A program made the translations under genes and the position numbers. Shown here one piece after another: positions 7,147 through 14,220 of a DNA stretch of 16,509 nucleotides (positions within the stretch are counted from its first letter, which is position 1; every line of letters begins with the position of its first letter). Origin of the DNA: CAYPEL01 sp964409635 (GTDB taxonomy: Bacteria; Pseudomonadota; Gammaproteobacteria; DSM-19610). A model generated the notes under the pieces. That model made no database searches, had not been told where the DNA came from, and saw only the letters and a program-made list of their open reading frames with translations. Location of the stretch: assembly GCA_964409635.1 (NCBI GenBank), contig CAYPEL010000049.1:1-16509 (forward strand), given 5' to 3'.

Positions 7147-7193
7147 ACGCGCGCAGTCTGTTATTGCTACTGAATTATGAGGATTAGCCTATT

Positions 7194-7430
7194 ATGAGTA
7201 ACGTTGAAGAACGCGTTAAGAAAATTGTTATCGAACAGCTGGATGTCAGCGAAGATGCAGTGAATAAATCTGCATCCTTTGTGGATGATCTTGGCGCGGA
7301 TTCACTCGACACCGTCGAACTGGTAATGGCGCTTGAAGAAGAGTTCGAGTGTGAGATTCCAGACGATGAAGCCGAAAAAATCACGACTGTCCAACAAGCG
7401 ATTGATTACGTCTCAAAACATCTCGGCTAA
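7194..7430 (+). CDS. acpP: Acyl carrier protein
   Basis: This 78-residue, strongly acidic protein is the carrier that holds growing acyl chains on a 4'-phosphopantetheine arm. The attachment site is Ser37 in GADSLD (36 in the Met-less numbering), within the conserved VDDLGADSLDTVELVMALEE helix region. EEEFECEIPDDEAEKITTV and the C-terminal AIDYVSKHLG are also classic. A GAGGA about 11 nt upstream of the ATG serves as ribosome site. The gene is flanked by its own possible promoter and, downstream, by a strong hairpin terminator/attenuator, so much of its mRNA may be a short monocistronic transcript. Confidence 0.98.
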   Translation: MSNVEERVKKIVIEQLDVSEDAVNKSASFVDDLGADSLDTVELVMALEEEFECEIPDDEAEKITTVQQAIDYVSKHLG

Positions 7431-7451
7431 TCGCATCTACTGCAAAATAGT

Positions 7452-7486
7452 TGGGTCAGCCCACTTGGGTTGGCCCACACTTTTTT
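7452..7486 (+). terminator. Rho-independent terminator or attenuator between acpP and fabF
   Basis: TGGGTCAGCCC (7452-7462), loop ACTT and GGGTTGGCCCA (7467-7477) form an 11-bp stem with two G-U pairs. CAC and six Ts (7481-7486) follow. It lies 22 nt after the acpP stop and 31 nt before the fabF ATG. As fabF has no obvious promoter of its own, partial readthrough is the likely way to keep acpP mRNA in excess over downstream genes. Confidence 0.85.
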
Positions 7487-7517
7487 ATTCACTCCTAAAC
7501 GATAGAGATCCGTCTCC

Positions 7518-8756
7518 ATGAATGGTCGGCGCGTCGTCATAACAGGCCTGGGTATGGTCAGTCCAGTAGGGCTGTCTGTACAGGAATCCTGGAAAAATAT
7601 TCTTGCCGGTAAAAGTGGCGTCAAGTTAGTTACCACCTTTAATGCCGATGCCTTCCCGGTGCGGTTTAGCGGATCGGTGACAGGTTTTGATGTCACTGAA
7701 TACCTTTCAAAAAAAGACGCCCGCAAAATGGATACCTTTATCCATTACGGGATTGCAGCAGGCATACAGGCGATCCAGGATTCTGGCCTTGAAATCAATG
7801 CGGCAAACGCTGAACGTATCGGTGTTGCAGTCGGTTCCGGTATCGGTGGTTTGCCCGGGATTGAAAAGAATTATGATGCCTATCTGAAAGCCGGACCACG
7901 GAAAATTTCCCCGTTTTTTGTGCCCAGCAATATCATCAATATGATTTCCGGGAACCTGTCGATAAAGTTTGGCCTTAAAGGCCCAAACATTGCGCTGGTT
8001 ACTGCCTGTACAACCGGTACGCACAGCATCGGAGAAGCGGCACGTATCATTGCCTACGGTGATGCGGATGCCATGCTCGCCGGTGGCGCTGAAATGGCGA
8101 CAACGGCAACCGGGCTGGGCGGGTTTTCTGCTGCCAGAGCCTTATCCACTCGTAATGATGACCCGCAGGCGGCGAGCCGCCCCTGGGATAAAGACCGGGA
8201 TGGTTTTGTGCTAAGCGAGGGGGCCGGTGTCGTCGTGCTTGAAGCGTATGAGCATGCCGTCAAACGCGGAGCAACTATCTATGCCGAATTGGCAGGATAT
8301 GGCAGAAACGGTGATGCCTACCATATGACACTGCCGTCTGAAAATGGAGAAGGTGCTGCGCGTTGTATGACGCTTGCATTGCAGGATGCCGGTATCAATC
8401 CAGACCAGGTGGATTACATCAATGCGCATGGCACATCCACGCCTACCGGTGATCTGGCAGAAGTCTGCGCTGTTAAAACTGCGCTCGGCAATCACGCTAA
8501 AAAGACCGCCGTCAGCTCCACTAAGTCGATGACGGGACATGCACTGGGCGCAGCCGGAGGCCTTGAGGCTATTTTCACCGCGTTGGCCATTCGTGATCAG
8601 GTCGCGCCTCCCACAATAAACCAAATTACGGCTGATCCCGCTTGCGATCTGGACTTTGTTCCTAACGAAGCCAGGAAAATGAAGATCGATGCGGCCATCT
8701 CCAACTCATTTGGTTTTGGCGGCACCAACGGTACGCTGGTTTTTCGCCGTCTATAG
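7518..8756 (+). CDS. fabF: Beta-ketoacyl-ACP synthase II
   Basis: This 412-residue KAS II elongates acyl-ACP with malonyl-ACP; in gammaproteobacteria it is also important for temperature-dependent cis-vaccenate formation. The thiolase-fold catalytic set is present: Cys164 in VTACTTGTHSIG, His304 in NAHGTSTPTGD and His341 in MTGHALGAAG, equivalent to Cys163/His303/His340 in E. coli. MNGRRVVITGLGMVSPVG is the normal N-terminus and SNSFGFGGTNGTLVFRRL the normal C-terminus, so length and ends are complete. The ribosome site before the ATG is weak. It is separated from acpP by a terminator-like hairpin, and pabB follows after 11 bp. Confidence 0.97.
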   Translation: MNGRRVVITGLGMVSPVGLSVQESWKNILAGKSGVKLVTTFNADAFPVRFSGSVTGFDVTEYLSKKDARKMDTFIHYGIAAGIQAIQDSGLEINAANAERIGVAVGSGIGGLPGIEKNYDAYLKAGPRKISPFFVPSNIINMISGNLSIKFGLKGPNIALVTACTTGTHSIGEAARIIAYGDADAMLAGGAEMATTATGLGGFSAARALSTRNDDPQAASRPWDKDRDGFVLSEGAGVVVLEAYEHAVKRGATIYAELAGYGRNGDAYHMTLPSENGEGAARCMTLALQDAGINPDQVDYINAHGTSTPTGDLAEVCAVKTALGNHAKKTAVSSTKSMTGHALGAAGGLEAIFTALAIRDQVAPPTINQITADPACDLDFVPNEARKMKIDAAISNSFGFGGTNGTLVFRRL

Positions 8757-8767
8757 ATAAACCATCG

Positions 8768-10102
8768 ATGTCACTCAAGGCCCCAGAGCCTGTTCAGGCA
8801 GACCGGCTTTTTGATCTGCTTGATCTGCATGCGTTCAGCCCCGAGCGTTATCCTCATTTGCTCCAAAGCAGTGCCGATGGACCGCAGAGCCGCTACGATA
8901 TTTTATTTGCATTTCCGCAAGAATCGCTGCTTGCTGAAGCAGGGGATAACTGCTTTCTAGACAGGCTGGAAAGTTGCTGGCAAGAAAATATCTATCGGCG
9001 AAGCAACCCGGCAGGCCTACCTTTTGTCAGCGGTTGGTTTATCTATCTGGGCTATGAAACAGCCAGGGAAATCGAACCCTCACTGATACTTCCAGATGCA
9101 GACACTGCACTACCTGTTGCACTTGCAACGCGTATACCCGCTACGGTTGTTTATGATAAGGAAAAAAAGATCACCTGGATCTGCGCTGAATCTCAACAGC
9201 AGCTACGCGCAATTGAAGAAGATATAAATCAGCTGAAAAAATTACCGTTTAGCGGTAATGCCGTTGTAACTGGCCGAATTGAAGAAGATCCAGAGGCTGA
9301 GTATCTGGCATCGGTAGAGCGCATCCTGTCTTACATCGTCGAAGGTGATGTGTTTCAGGTAAACCTGTCACGTCAGTGGAAGACCTCATTGCAACAAGTA
9401 AGCTCACATGCTGAACTTTATGCCTTGTTGCGCAGCGCGAATCCAGGACCTTTCAATGGTCTGGCAACCTGGCAGGACAAAGCGATTTTCAGCTCATCAC
9501 CGGAACGCCTGGTTAGCCTGCAAGGCGGCCTCGTTGAAACCCGTCCCATTGCAGGTACCCGCCCTCGAGGCAAAGAAAACTCGCACGATCAGGCTTTATC
9601 AGAGGAATTATTGAGCCATCCTAAAGAACGTGCTGAGCATATTATGCTGATAGACTTGGTGCGTAATGATCTTGGCAGGATTGCGGTTCCGGGCAGCGTC
9701 AAGGTTGATGAGCTGATGTCGCTGGAAACCTATTCTACCGTTCATCATATAGTGTCCAATGTGAGCGCTCAAAAACGCCATGAAATTTCACCCATCGATG
9801 TGATCCGGGCGGTGTTCCCGGGTGGTACCATTACCGGATGCCCCAAAGTCCGTTGCATGGAAATAATAGCCGAACTGGAAAAAACCGGGCGCGGCCCCTA
9901 TACCGGGTCGATGGGGTATCTCGGGCTGGATGGCAATATGGACCTCAATATTCTGATCCGTACCATTGTGCGTGAGGCGGATGCCTTAAGCTTTCGTGCG
10001 GGCGCGGGTATCGTGGCAGATTCAATTGCAAGATTTGAGCTGAGTGAAACACGCTCAAAAGCGAGCGGAATGTTGCGGGCATTAGGCGTATCCAGTGAGT
10101 GA
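8768..10102 (+). CDS. pabB: Aminodeoxychorismate synthase component I (PabB), TrpE/PabB family
   Basis: This 444-residue protein has an N-terminal TrpE/PabB domain (about 10-150, with FVSGWFIYLGYE) and a C-terminal chorismate-binding domain (about 175-440). Motifs: SSSPERLV (242-249), ETRPIAGTRPRG (257-268), IDLVRNDLGR (295-304), GGTITGCPKVRCMEII (352-367) and GRGPYTGSMGY (374-384). In E. coli PabB the PIAGT position reads PIKGT and its Lys274 is a nucleophile; here it is Ala262, the residue found in anthranilate synthases. Context favours PabB: pabC overlaps it by 4 bp, and no trpG or trpD is near. It would use chorismate and ammonia from a PabA glutaminase, not present in this window, to make aminodeoxychorismate for folate. 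In related clusters fabF is followed directly by pabC, so pabB appears inserted. No strong ribosome site is visible. Confidence 0.82.
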   Translation: MSLKAPEPVQADRLFDLLDLHAFSPERYPHLLQSSADGPQSRYDILFAFPQESLLAEAGDNCFLDRLESCWQENIYRRSNPAGLPFVSGWFIYLGYETAREIEPSLILPDADTALPVALATRIPATVVYDKEKKITWICAESQQQLRAIEEDINQLKKLPFSGNAVVTGRIEEDPEAEYLASVERILSYIVEGDVFQVNLSRQWKTSLQQVSSHAELYALLRSANPGPFNGLATWQDKAIFSSSPERLVSLQGGLVETRPIAGTRPRGKENSHDQALSEELLSHPKERAEHIMLIDLVRNDLGRIAVPGSVKVDELMSLETYSTVHHIVSNVSAQKRHEISPIDVIRAVFPGGTITGCPKVRCMEIIAELEKTGRGPYTGSMGYLGLDGNMDLNILIRTIVREADALSFRAGAGIVADSIARFELSETRSKASGMLRALGVSSE

Positions 10103-10947
10103 CTAAGCTGATGACACGGGTAAATGGTGAAGTTACTGACCAACTCAGCGTTGATGATCGTGGATTCCAGTTCGGTGACGGTTTGTTTGAAACTATTGCG
10201 GTGTATGCAGGAAGCGCCAGCTTGCTTGGCCGGCACATGCGCCGTTTGCAGTATGGTTGTAAACGATTAGCTATTGACACTATTAATTTTGATCAACTGA
10301 CTGAAACCATCCGGCAACAGGCTGCACCTCTTGATCGGGCGGTTCTTAAATTGATCATTACGGCAGGCAATTCGCTTCGAGGTTACCGGCGATCCAGCGC
10401 TTCCAGGCCCAGTATAATTATCAAGATATCCGCAATGTCGGCGATCGATAAAACAGAAAATATAAAAGCGATGCTCTGCGAAACCCGGCTGGCGAGACAG
10501 CCACGGCTGGCAGGAATAAAACACTTGAACCGGCTTGAACAAGTGTTGGCGAGGAATGAATGGGATGATGAATCGATTCATGAGGGCTTGTTACTGGATA
10601 CCGATGGTTGGTTAATCGAAGCCACAATGAGCAATTGTTTTTTAGTCAAGGACAAGCAGATAACAACGCCTGATTTGACAAACTGTGGTGTTGCGGGTGT
10701 GATGCGGTCAGTTGTGATGGATATAGCGCAGGCAGCAGAATTAAGTCTTAAAACTACCCGGATAACGCTCGACGAGCTTGCCGCCGCCGATGAGGTGTTT
10801 TTAACAAGTTCTGTTTTCGGGATACGACCGGTTTGTGAAATAATCGGTGTTGGCCGCTATGAGGTCGGGCCACTCACACAACAGATACAGAAGGAAATAA
10901 TGATGCAGGTTGCACAGGATTTTTCAAATAACTGGTATGCCTGTTAA
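10099..10947 (+). CDS. pabC: Aminodeoxychorismate lyase
   Basis: This fold-type IV PLP enzyme removes pyruvate from 4-amino-4-deoxychorismate to give p-aminobenzoate. FQFGDGLFETI (23-33) and AGIKHLNRLEQVLAR (138-152) are family signatures; Lys141 is the expected PLP-binding lysine, corresponding to the same lysine in E. coli PabC. EATMSNCFLV and the C-terminal VFLTSSVFGIRPV complete the fold. The reported start is a GTG at 10099 overlapping the pabB stop (GTGA). An in-frame ATG at 10111 would give MTRVNGEVTDQL, which aligns exactly with the start of E. coli PabC, so the true start may be there (278 rather than 282 residues). Neither has a clear Shine-Dalgarno. The overlap suggests coupled synthesis of PabB and PabC, two consecutive steps. 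Confidence 0.93.
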   Translation: MTKLMTRVNGEVTDQLSVDDRGFQFGDGLFETIAVYAGSASLLGRHMRRLQYGCKRLAIDTINFDQLTETIRQQAAPLDRAVLKLIITAGNSLRGYRRSSASRPSIIIKISAMSAIDKTENIKAMLCETRLARQPRLAGIKHLNRLEQVLARNEWDDESIHEGLLLDTDGWLIEATMSNCFLVKDKQITTPDLTNCGVAGVMRSVVMDIAQAAELSLKTTRITLDELAAADEVFLTSSVFGIRPVCEIIGVGRYEVGPLTQQIQKEIMMQVAQDFSNNWYAC

Positions 10948-10957
10948 TATTTTACAG

Positions 10958-11049
10958 AACCTCTGATTTATTCATGTATCTTGTTCTTGCAAATACTGTA
11001 GGCGCGGTTAAAACCGCGCCTACTGGCATTTGCGAATAAATCAGAGGTT
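10958..11049. repeat. Nested 92-bp inverted-repeat element containing a REP-like palindrome, between pabC and mltG
   Basis: The outer arms are AACCTCTGATTTATTC (10958-10973) and its exact reverse complement (11034-11049), 16 bp. Next come GCAAAT (10989-10994) and ATTTGC (11028-11033). The core is a 12-bp stem GTAGGCGCGGTT (10998-11009) / AACCGCGCCTAC (11012-11023) with a 2-nt centre. The GTAG head of the core is typical of REP elements mobilised by RAYT transposases (established for that family). The element fills almost the whole gap from pabC (stop at 10947) to the mltG ATG (11066). It resembles a small non-autonomous palindromic element. No T run follows, so it is not a classical terminator. 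Confidence 0.75.
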
Positions 11050-11065
11050 GCTTAGAATTAAAATA

Positions 11066-12076
11066 ATGAAAAAGTTTATTTTTCGCACGCTCGGTCTGTT
11101 CGCCGTTGTGGTCTGTATTGCACTGGCCTGGTTCGTGCTGGATTTCCAATCCTTTCGGGAAACGCCACTTGCAACCGCTGGCGATGGGTTAACCATTGAA
11201 GTAGCCCCTGGGAATTCGTTAAGAAACATTGCTAAGCGGCTGGCGGATGACAAGGTTATCGAACACCCTGTCTATCTTGTGCTACTAGGCCGGTATCTTG
11301 AGCTGGATAATAAAATCAAGGCGGGCGAGTATAAGTTGCCCGCTAAGCTGACACCTGAACAATTATTACAGCACCTGACAAAGGGCAAAGTCATACAACA
11401 CGAGCTGACGCTTATCGAAGGTGAAACGTTTAAACAAATGTTAGCCAGGGTGCTGCAATCAAAAAGTTTGTCACATCAGCTGAAAAATAAAAACCCACAG
11501 GAAATTATGGCCGCGATTGGACAATCTGGTGTCGATCCCGAAGGCCGTTTTTTGCCCGAAACCTATCACTTTCCGCGGGGCATGACCGATACGGAATTTT
11601 TGAAACGTGCGTTTCACGCCATGGAGGAATTTCTGGAGAAAGAATGGCCGGGCCGGCAAGAAGACATTCCGATAAAGTCACCTTACGAAGCGCTGATTTT
11701 AGCCTCTATTGTAGAGAAAGAAACCGGCAAGCCGGAAGAACGCCCAAGAATAGCGGGTGTGTTCACACGCAGGCTGAAGACAGGCATGCGCTTGCAATCT
11801 GATCCCACCATTATCTACGGGCTAGGCGATAGCTTTGACGGTGATATCCGTTATCGTGATTTACGCAACGATACGCCTTATAACTCGTATACGCGGGGCG
11901 GTTTAACCCCAACACCGATTGCCATGCCAGGCCGGGCAGCAATTCGTGCTGTTTTACATCCGCTCGATCACAAGGAGTTGTATTTTGTAGCCCGCGGCGA
12001 TGGCAGTCACAAGTTTTCGAAAACCTTGAGAGAACACAATAACGCTGTGAATCGCTACCAAAAGAATAAACCATGA
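11066..12076 (+). CDS. mltG: Endolytic murein transglycosylase MltG (YceG)
   Basis: This membrane-anchored lytic transglycosylase cuts nascent glycan strands and is thought to set their length by ending polymerisation. Counting from the ATG at 11066 it has 336 residues: a cytoplasmic MKK, one transmembrane helix (about 5-25), a LysM-like region (43-65, IEVAPGNSLRNIAKRL), and the YceG catalytic domain with GRFLPETYHF, ASIVEKETG (213-221, catalytic Glu217), RLKTGMRLQSDPTIIYGLG and YNSYTRGGLTPTPIAMPG. An in-frame TTG at 11030 would add 12 residues, but it lies inside the inverted-repeat element and puts charged residues before the membrane helix, so the ATG is preferred. There is no clear Shine-Dalgarno. 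The stop overlaps tmk by 4 bp (ATGA). Confidence 0.94.
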   Translation: MKKFIFRTLGLFAVVVCIALAWFVLDFQSFRETPLATAGDGLTIEVAPGNSLRNIAKRLADDKVIEHPVYLVLLGRYLELDNKIKAGEYKLPAKLTPEQLLQHLTKGKVIQHELTLIEGETFKQMLARVLQSKSLSHQLKNKNPQEIMAAIGQSGVDPEGRFLPETYHFPRGMTDTEFLKRAFHAMEEFLEKEWPGRQEDIPIKSPYEALILASIVEKETGKPEERPRIAGVFTRRLKTGMRLQSDPTIIYGLGDSFDGDIRYRDLRNDTPYNSYTRGGLTPTPIAMPGRAAIRAVLHPLDHKELYFVARGDGSHKFSKTLREHNNAVNRYQKNKP

Positions 12077-12708
12077 CAACGGTTGAGTCAGGAATGTTCA
12101 TTACTCTGGAGGGAGGAGAAGGCGCTGGAAAGTCTACTAACCTTGATTACATAAAACAAAAGCTGGAAGCAGCCGGTAAACTTGTGCGCGTTACCCGAGA
12201 ACCGGGCGGCAGTGAGCTTGGAGAAAAAATACGCGGCTTACTCCTGGATCCGGAATTTACCGGAATGCATTCAGATACCGAACTGCTGCTCATGTTTGCG
12301 GCGCGCGCGGAACATATCAATACAGTAATAAAGCCTGCCCTACGGGAAGGTAAGATTGTTCTCTGTGACCGTTTTACCGATGCGACCTACGCGTATCAGG
12401 GCGGTGGGCGCGGCATCGATCTGCAACGCATACACTTTCTGGAAAACTTTGTGCAGGGTGATTTTCGCCCACACCTGACGCTATTATTTGACCTCCCCGT
12501 AGCGATTGGCCTGGACAGGGCGGGTAAGCGTGGCGAGTTGGATCGTTTTGAGCAGGAGCAGCACGCATTTTTTGATAAGGTACGGCAGGCATATTTACAG
12601 CGGGCGGCAGCGGAGCCTGATCGGTTCCGGGTGATAGATGCGTCGCGCAAATTGTCTGATGTGCAGCAGGCACTGGATAGTTTGGTTAAGGATTTACTGG
12701 ATGGCTAA
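12073..12708 (+). CDS. tmk: Thymidylate kinase
   Basis: This 211-residue P-loop kinase phosphorylates dTMP to dTDP, on the only route to dTTP. Visible: the P-loop GGEGAGKST (14-22), TREPGGSELGEKIR (41-54) with the Arg-Glu-Pro substrate loop, LCDRFTDATYAYQGGGRG (97-114) with the DR[FY] dTMP-binding motif, and a LID with RAGKRGELDRFE (149-160) placing basic residues as in E. coli-type (type II) enzymes. The ATG at 12073 overlaps the mltG stop (ATGA). A second ATG at 12094 starts MFITLEGGEG and is a possible shorter start, but the overlapping one fits coupling. A 107-bp AT-rich gap with no confident promoter follows before holB. Confidence 0.95.
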   Translation: MTTVESGMFITLEGGEGAGKSTNLDYIKQKLEAAGKLVRVTREPGGSELGEKIRGLLLDPEFTGMHSDTELLLMFAARAEHINTVIKPALREGKIVLCDRFTDATYAYQGGGRGIDLQRIHFLENFVQGDFRPHLTLLFDLPVAIGLDRAGKRGELDRFEQEQHAFFDKVRQAYLQRAAAEPDRFRVIDASRKLSDVQQALDSLVKDLLDG

Positions 12709-12815
12709 GCTGTGCACGGAGAATAAAGTCTGCTCCTCCGGCAAATGATATACGGATAAGTTTTCATAATTAACTTTATAAAGTGAATGTAACTACTTAG
12801 TATTATTAATATAAA

Positions 12816-13811
12816 ATGATAGATAGCTGGCTTGAAAATGTCTGGAATACACTGCTTAAAGGTCGCGAACAGCAGAAGTTGCCCCACGCGCTCTTGTTGC
12901 AGGGACCCCCAGGTATTGGCAAGGAAAAGCTGGCTAGGCAGCTTGCGCAGGCTATGCTCTGCCAGAAGTTCAAAACAGAGGGTGTCGCCTGTGGTCAGTG
13001 CCAGTCATGCCGATTATTTCACAGCAATACCCACCCGGATTTCCTGCAACTTATGCCGGAAGAGGCTGGCAAAGCCATAAAAGTGGATCAAATCCGCGCT
13101 ATGACGACAGGATTGTCGATGACCAGTCACGCCGGGGGCTATAAAGTGGCCTTAATTACCCCGGCAGACAGCATGAATATCAACGCAGCCAATAGTTTAC
13201 TTAAGACACTCGAGGAACCGACCGATAACACTATTATTTTGTTGATTTCGGCTAAGCCGGCCCGGTTACCGGTAACGGTCAGGAGCAGGTGTCAATGCTA
13301 TTCCTGTGCTCCGCCAGAGCCTGCGGCTGCGCGGCAATGGTTAGGCCAACAGCTGGAGACCGAGCAGGATCTTGATGGCCTGCTGGAGTTAGCCAATGGT
13401 GCGCCTTATGCCGCTCTGCAACTGCACGCCTCAGGTGCGATCGGGCAATGGCAGGCGTGTCTGGATCAGCTGGCGCAACTTGCCAGTGGCAAGCTCGAAC
13501 CTGTTGCTGTTGCGGCTGACTGGAACAAAGCCAATGGCAGGCAAAAGTTAAGCTGGTTCTTGCGGGCCCTGCAGCGCATGATCGTTAATCTGCAAGCAGG
13601 TAAGGCAGGAGAGCAAGACCGGCTAGGTAAAATCATTCCAGGTGATTTGCACAGGCTGGATAGTAAAAGGTTATACGTATTAATGGACAATGCCGGTTAC
13701 GCCATCAATCATTGGGCATCCGGGTTGAATACACAATTGTTATTAGAGGATATCCTGATAAGCTGGTTCGCAATTTTTCAGCGATCAGCAAAAGCTTCAG
13801 GGCAAAACTAG
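12816..13811 (+). CDS. holB: DNA polymerase III delta' subunit
   Basis: This 331-residue protein is the delta' subunit of the clamp loader, an AAA+ protein that acts as stator for opening the sliding clamp. PHALLLQGPPGIGKEKLA (23-40) holds a P-loop-like sequence with Glu in place of the usual Ser/Thr after the Lys, consistent with delta' not hydrolysing ATP. A zinc module is formed by Cys49, Cys59, Cys62 and Cys65 (CGQCQSC). HPDFLQL (73-79), SLLKTLEEP (127-135) and the SRCQ box (157-160) are family landmarks. No Walker B DExx is evident. The ATG at 12816 has no Shine-Dalgarno. It precedes pilZ by 12 bp, as in pseudomonads. Confidence 0.95.
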   Translation: MIDSWLENVWNTLLKGREQQKLPHALLLQGPPGIGKEKLARQLAQAMLCQKFKTEGVACGQCQSCRLFHSNTHPDFLQLMPEEAGKAIKVDQIRAMTTGLSMTSHAGGYKVALITPADSMNINAANSLLKTLEEPTDNTIILLISAKPARLPVTVRSRCQCYSCAPPEPAAARQWLGQQLETEQDLDGLLELANGAPYAALQLHASGAIGQWQACLDQLAQLASGKLEPVAVAADWNKANGRQKLSWFLRALQRMIVNLQAGKAGEQDRLGKIIPGDLHRLDSKRLYVLMDNAGYAINHWASGLNTQLLLEDILISWFAIFQRSAKASGQN

Positions 13812-13823
13812 GACGGAATAAGG

Positions 13824-14183
13824 ATGACAAACACAGCGAGTGGATCAGCCAGACAGGGTATTCTGTCACTGACAATCAAGGATAAAAGTGCACTCTATGC
13901 GGCCTATATGCCCTTCGTCAGAGGCGGTGGCCTGTTTATCCCGACTAATAAAATTTACCAGCTCGGTGATGAAGTTTTTATGCTGCTGACAATCATGGAT
14001 GAAACCGAAAAACTTCCCGTGGCCGGCAAGATTATCTGGATAACACCCAAAGGTGCACAAGGCAACCGCGCAGCAGGGATCGGTGTTCAGTTCAGTGACC
14101 AGGACGGCGGCACCGCCCTGAAAAAGATTGAAACCTATCTGGCAGGCGCCTTGTCAGCGGATCGTCCAACGCATACCATGTAG
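13824..14183 (+). CDS. pilZ: Type IV pilus assembly protein PilZ
   Basis: This 119-residue protein is the founding PilZ of type IV pilus biogenesis. From memory, the stretches GILSLTIKDKSALYAAYMPF, GGGLFIPTNK, GDEVFMLL, VAGKIIWITPKGAQGNRAAG and the terminal PTHTM are nearly identical to P. aeruginosa PilZ. As in that protein, the RxxxR and NxSxxG motifs for c-di-GMP binding are absent, so it should act by binding partners (PilB and FimX in known systems) rather than by sensing c-di-GMP. It is a cytosolic protein, and the organism should make type IV pili from genes elsewhere. A GGA-rich ribosome site lies just before the ATG. Confidence 0.95.
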   Translation: MTNTASGSARQGILSLTIKDKSALYAAYMPFVRGGGLFIPTNKIYQLGDEVFMLLTIMDETEKLPVAGKIIWITPKGAQGNRAAGIGVQFSDQDGGTALKKIETYLAGALSADRPTHTM

Positions 14184-14187
14184 TACT

Positions 14188-14204
14188 GCAGCCGCCCGGG
14201 CTGC
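14188..14204 (+). promoter_or_regulatory. GC-rich hairpin before the tatD-family gene
   Basis: GCAGCC (14188-14193), loop GCCCG and GGCTGC (14199-14204) form a 6-bp perfect stem. It starts 5 nt after the pilZ stop and ends 10 or 16 nt before the two candidate start codons of the next gene, neither of which has a Shine-Dalgarno. There is no T run. Confidence 0.45.
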
Positions 14205-14220
14205 GCCATCTGTAATGCCC

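Noticed and set aside
8211..8624. 137-codon minus-strand ORF within fabF
   Set aside because: Shadow of fabF, whose catalytic motifs cover the same region; no independent support.
11030..11065. TTG-started 12-residue extension of mltG
   Set aside because: The extension lies within the inverted-repeat element and would place extra residues ahead of a normal membrane anchor; the ATG at 11066 fits the family better.
12773..12784. 12-bp palindrome ACTTTATAAAGT in the tmk-holB gap
   Set aside because: AT-rich palindromes of this length occur often by chance, and I see no promoter with correct spacing around it.
14128..14220. Upstream extension of the tatD-family gene into pilZ
   Set aside because: The extra residues overlap the conserved pilZ C-terminus and have no family match; MLVDSHCHLD at 14221 is the normal N-terminus.
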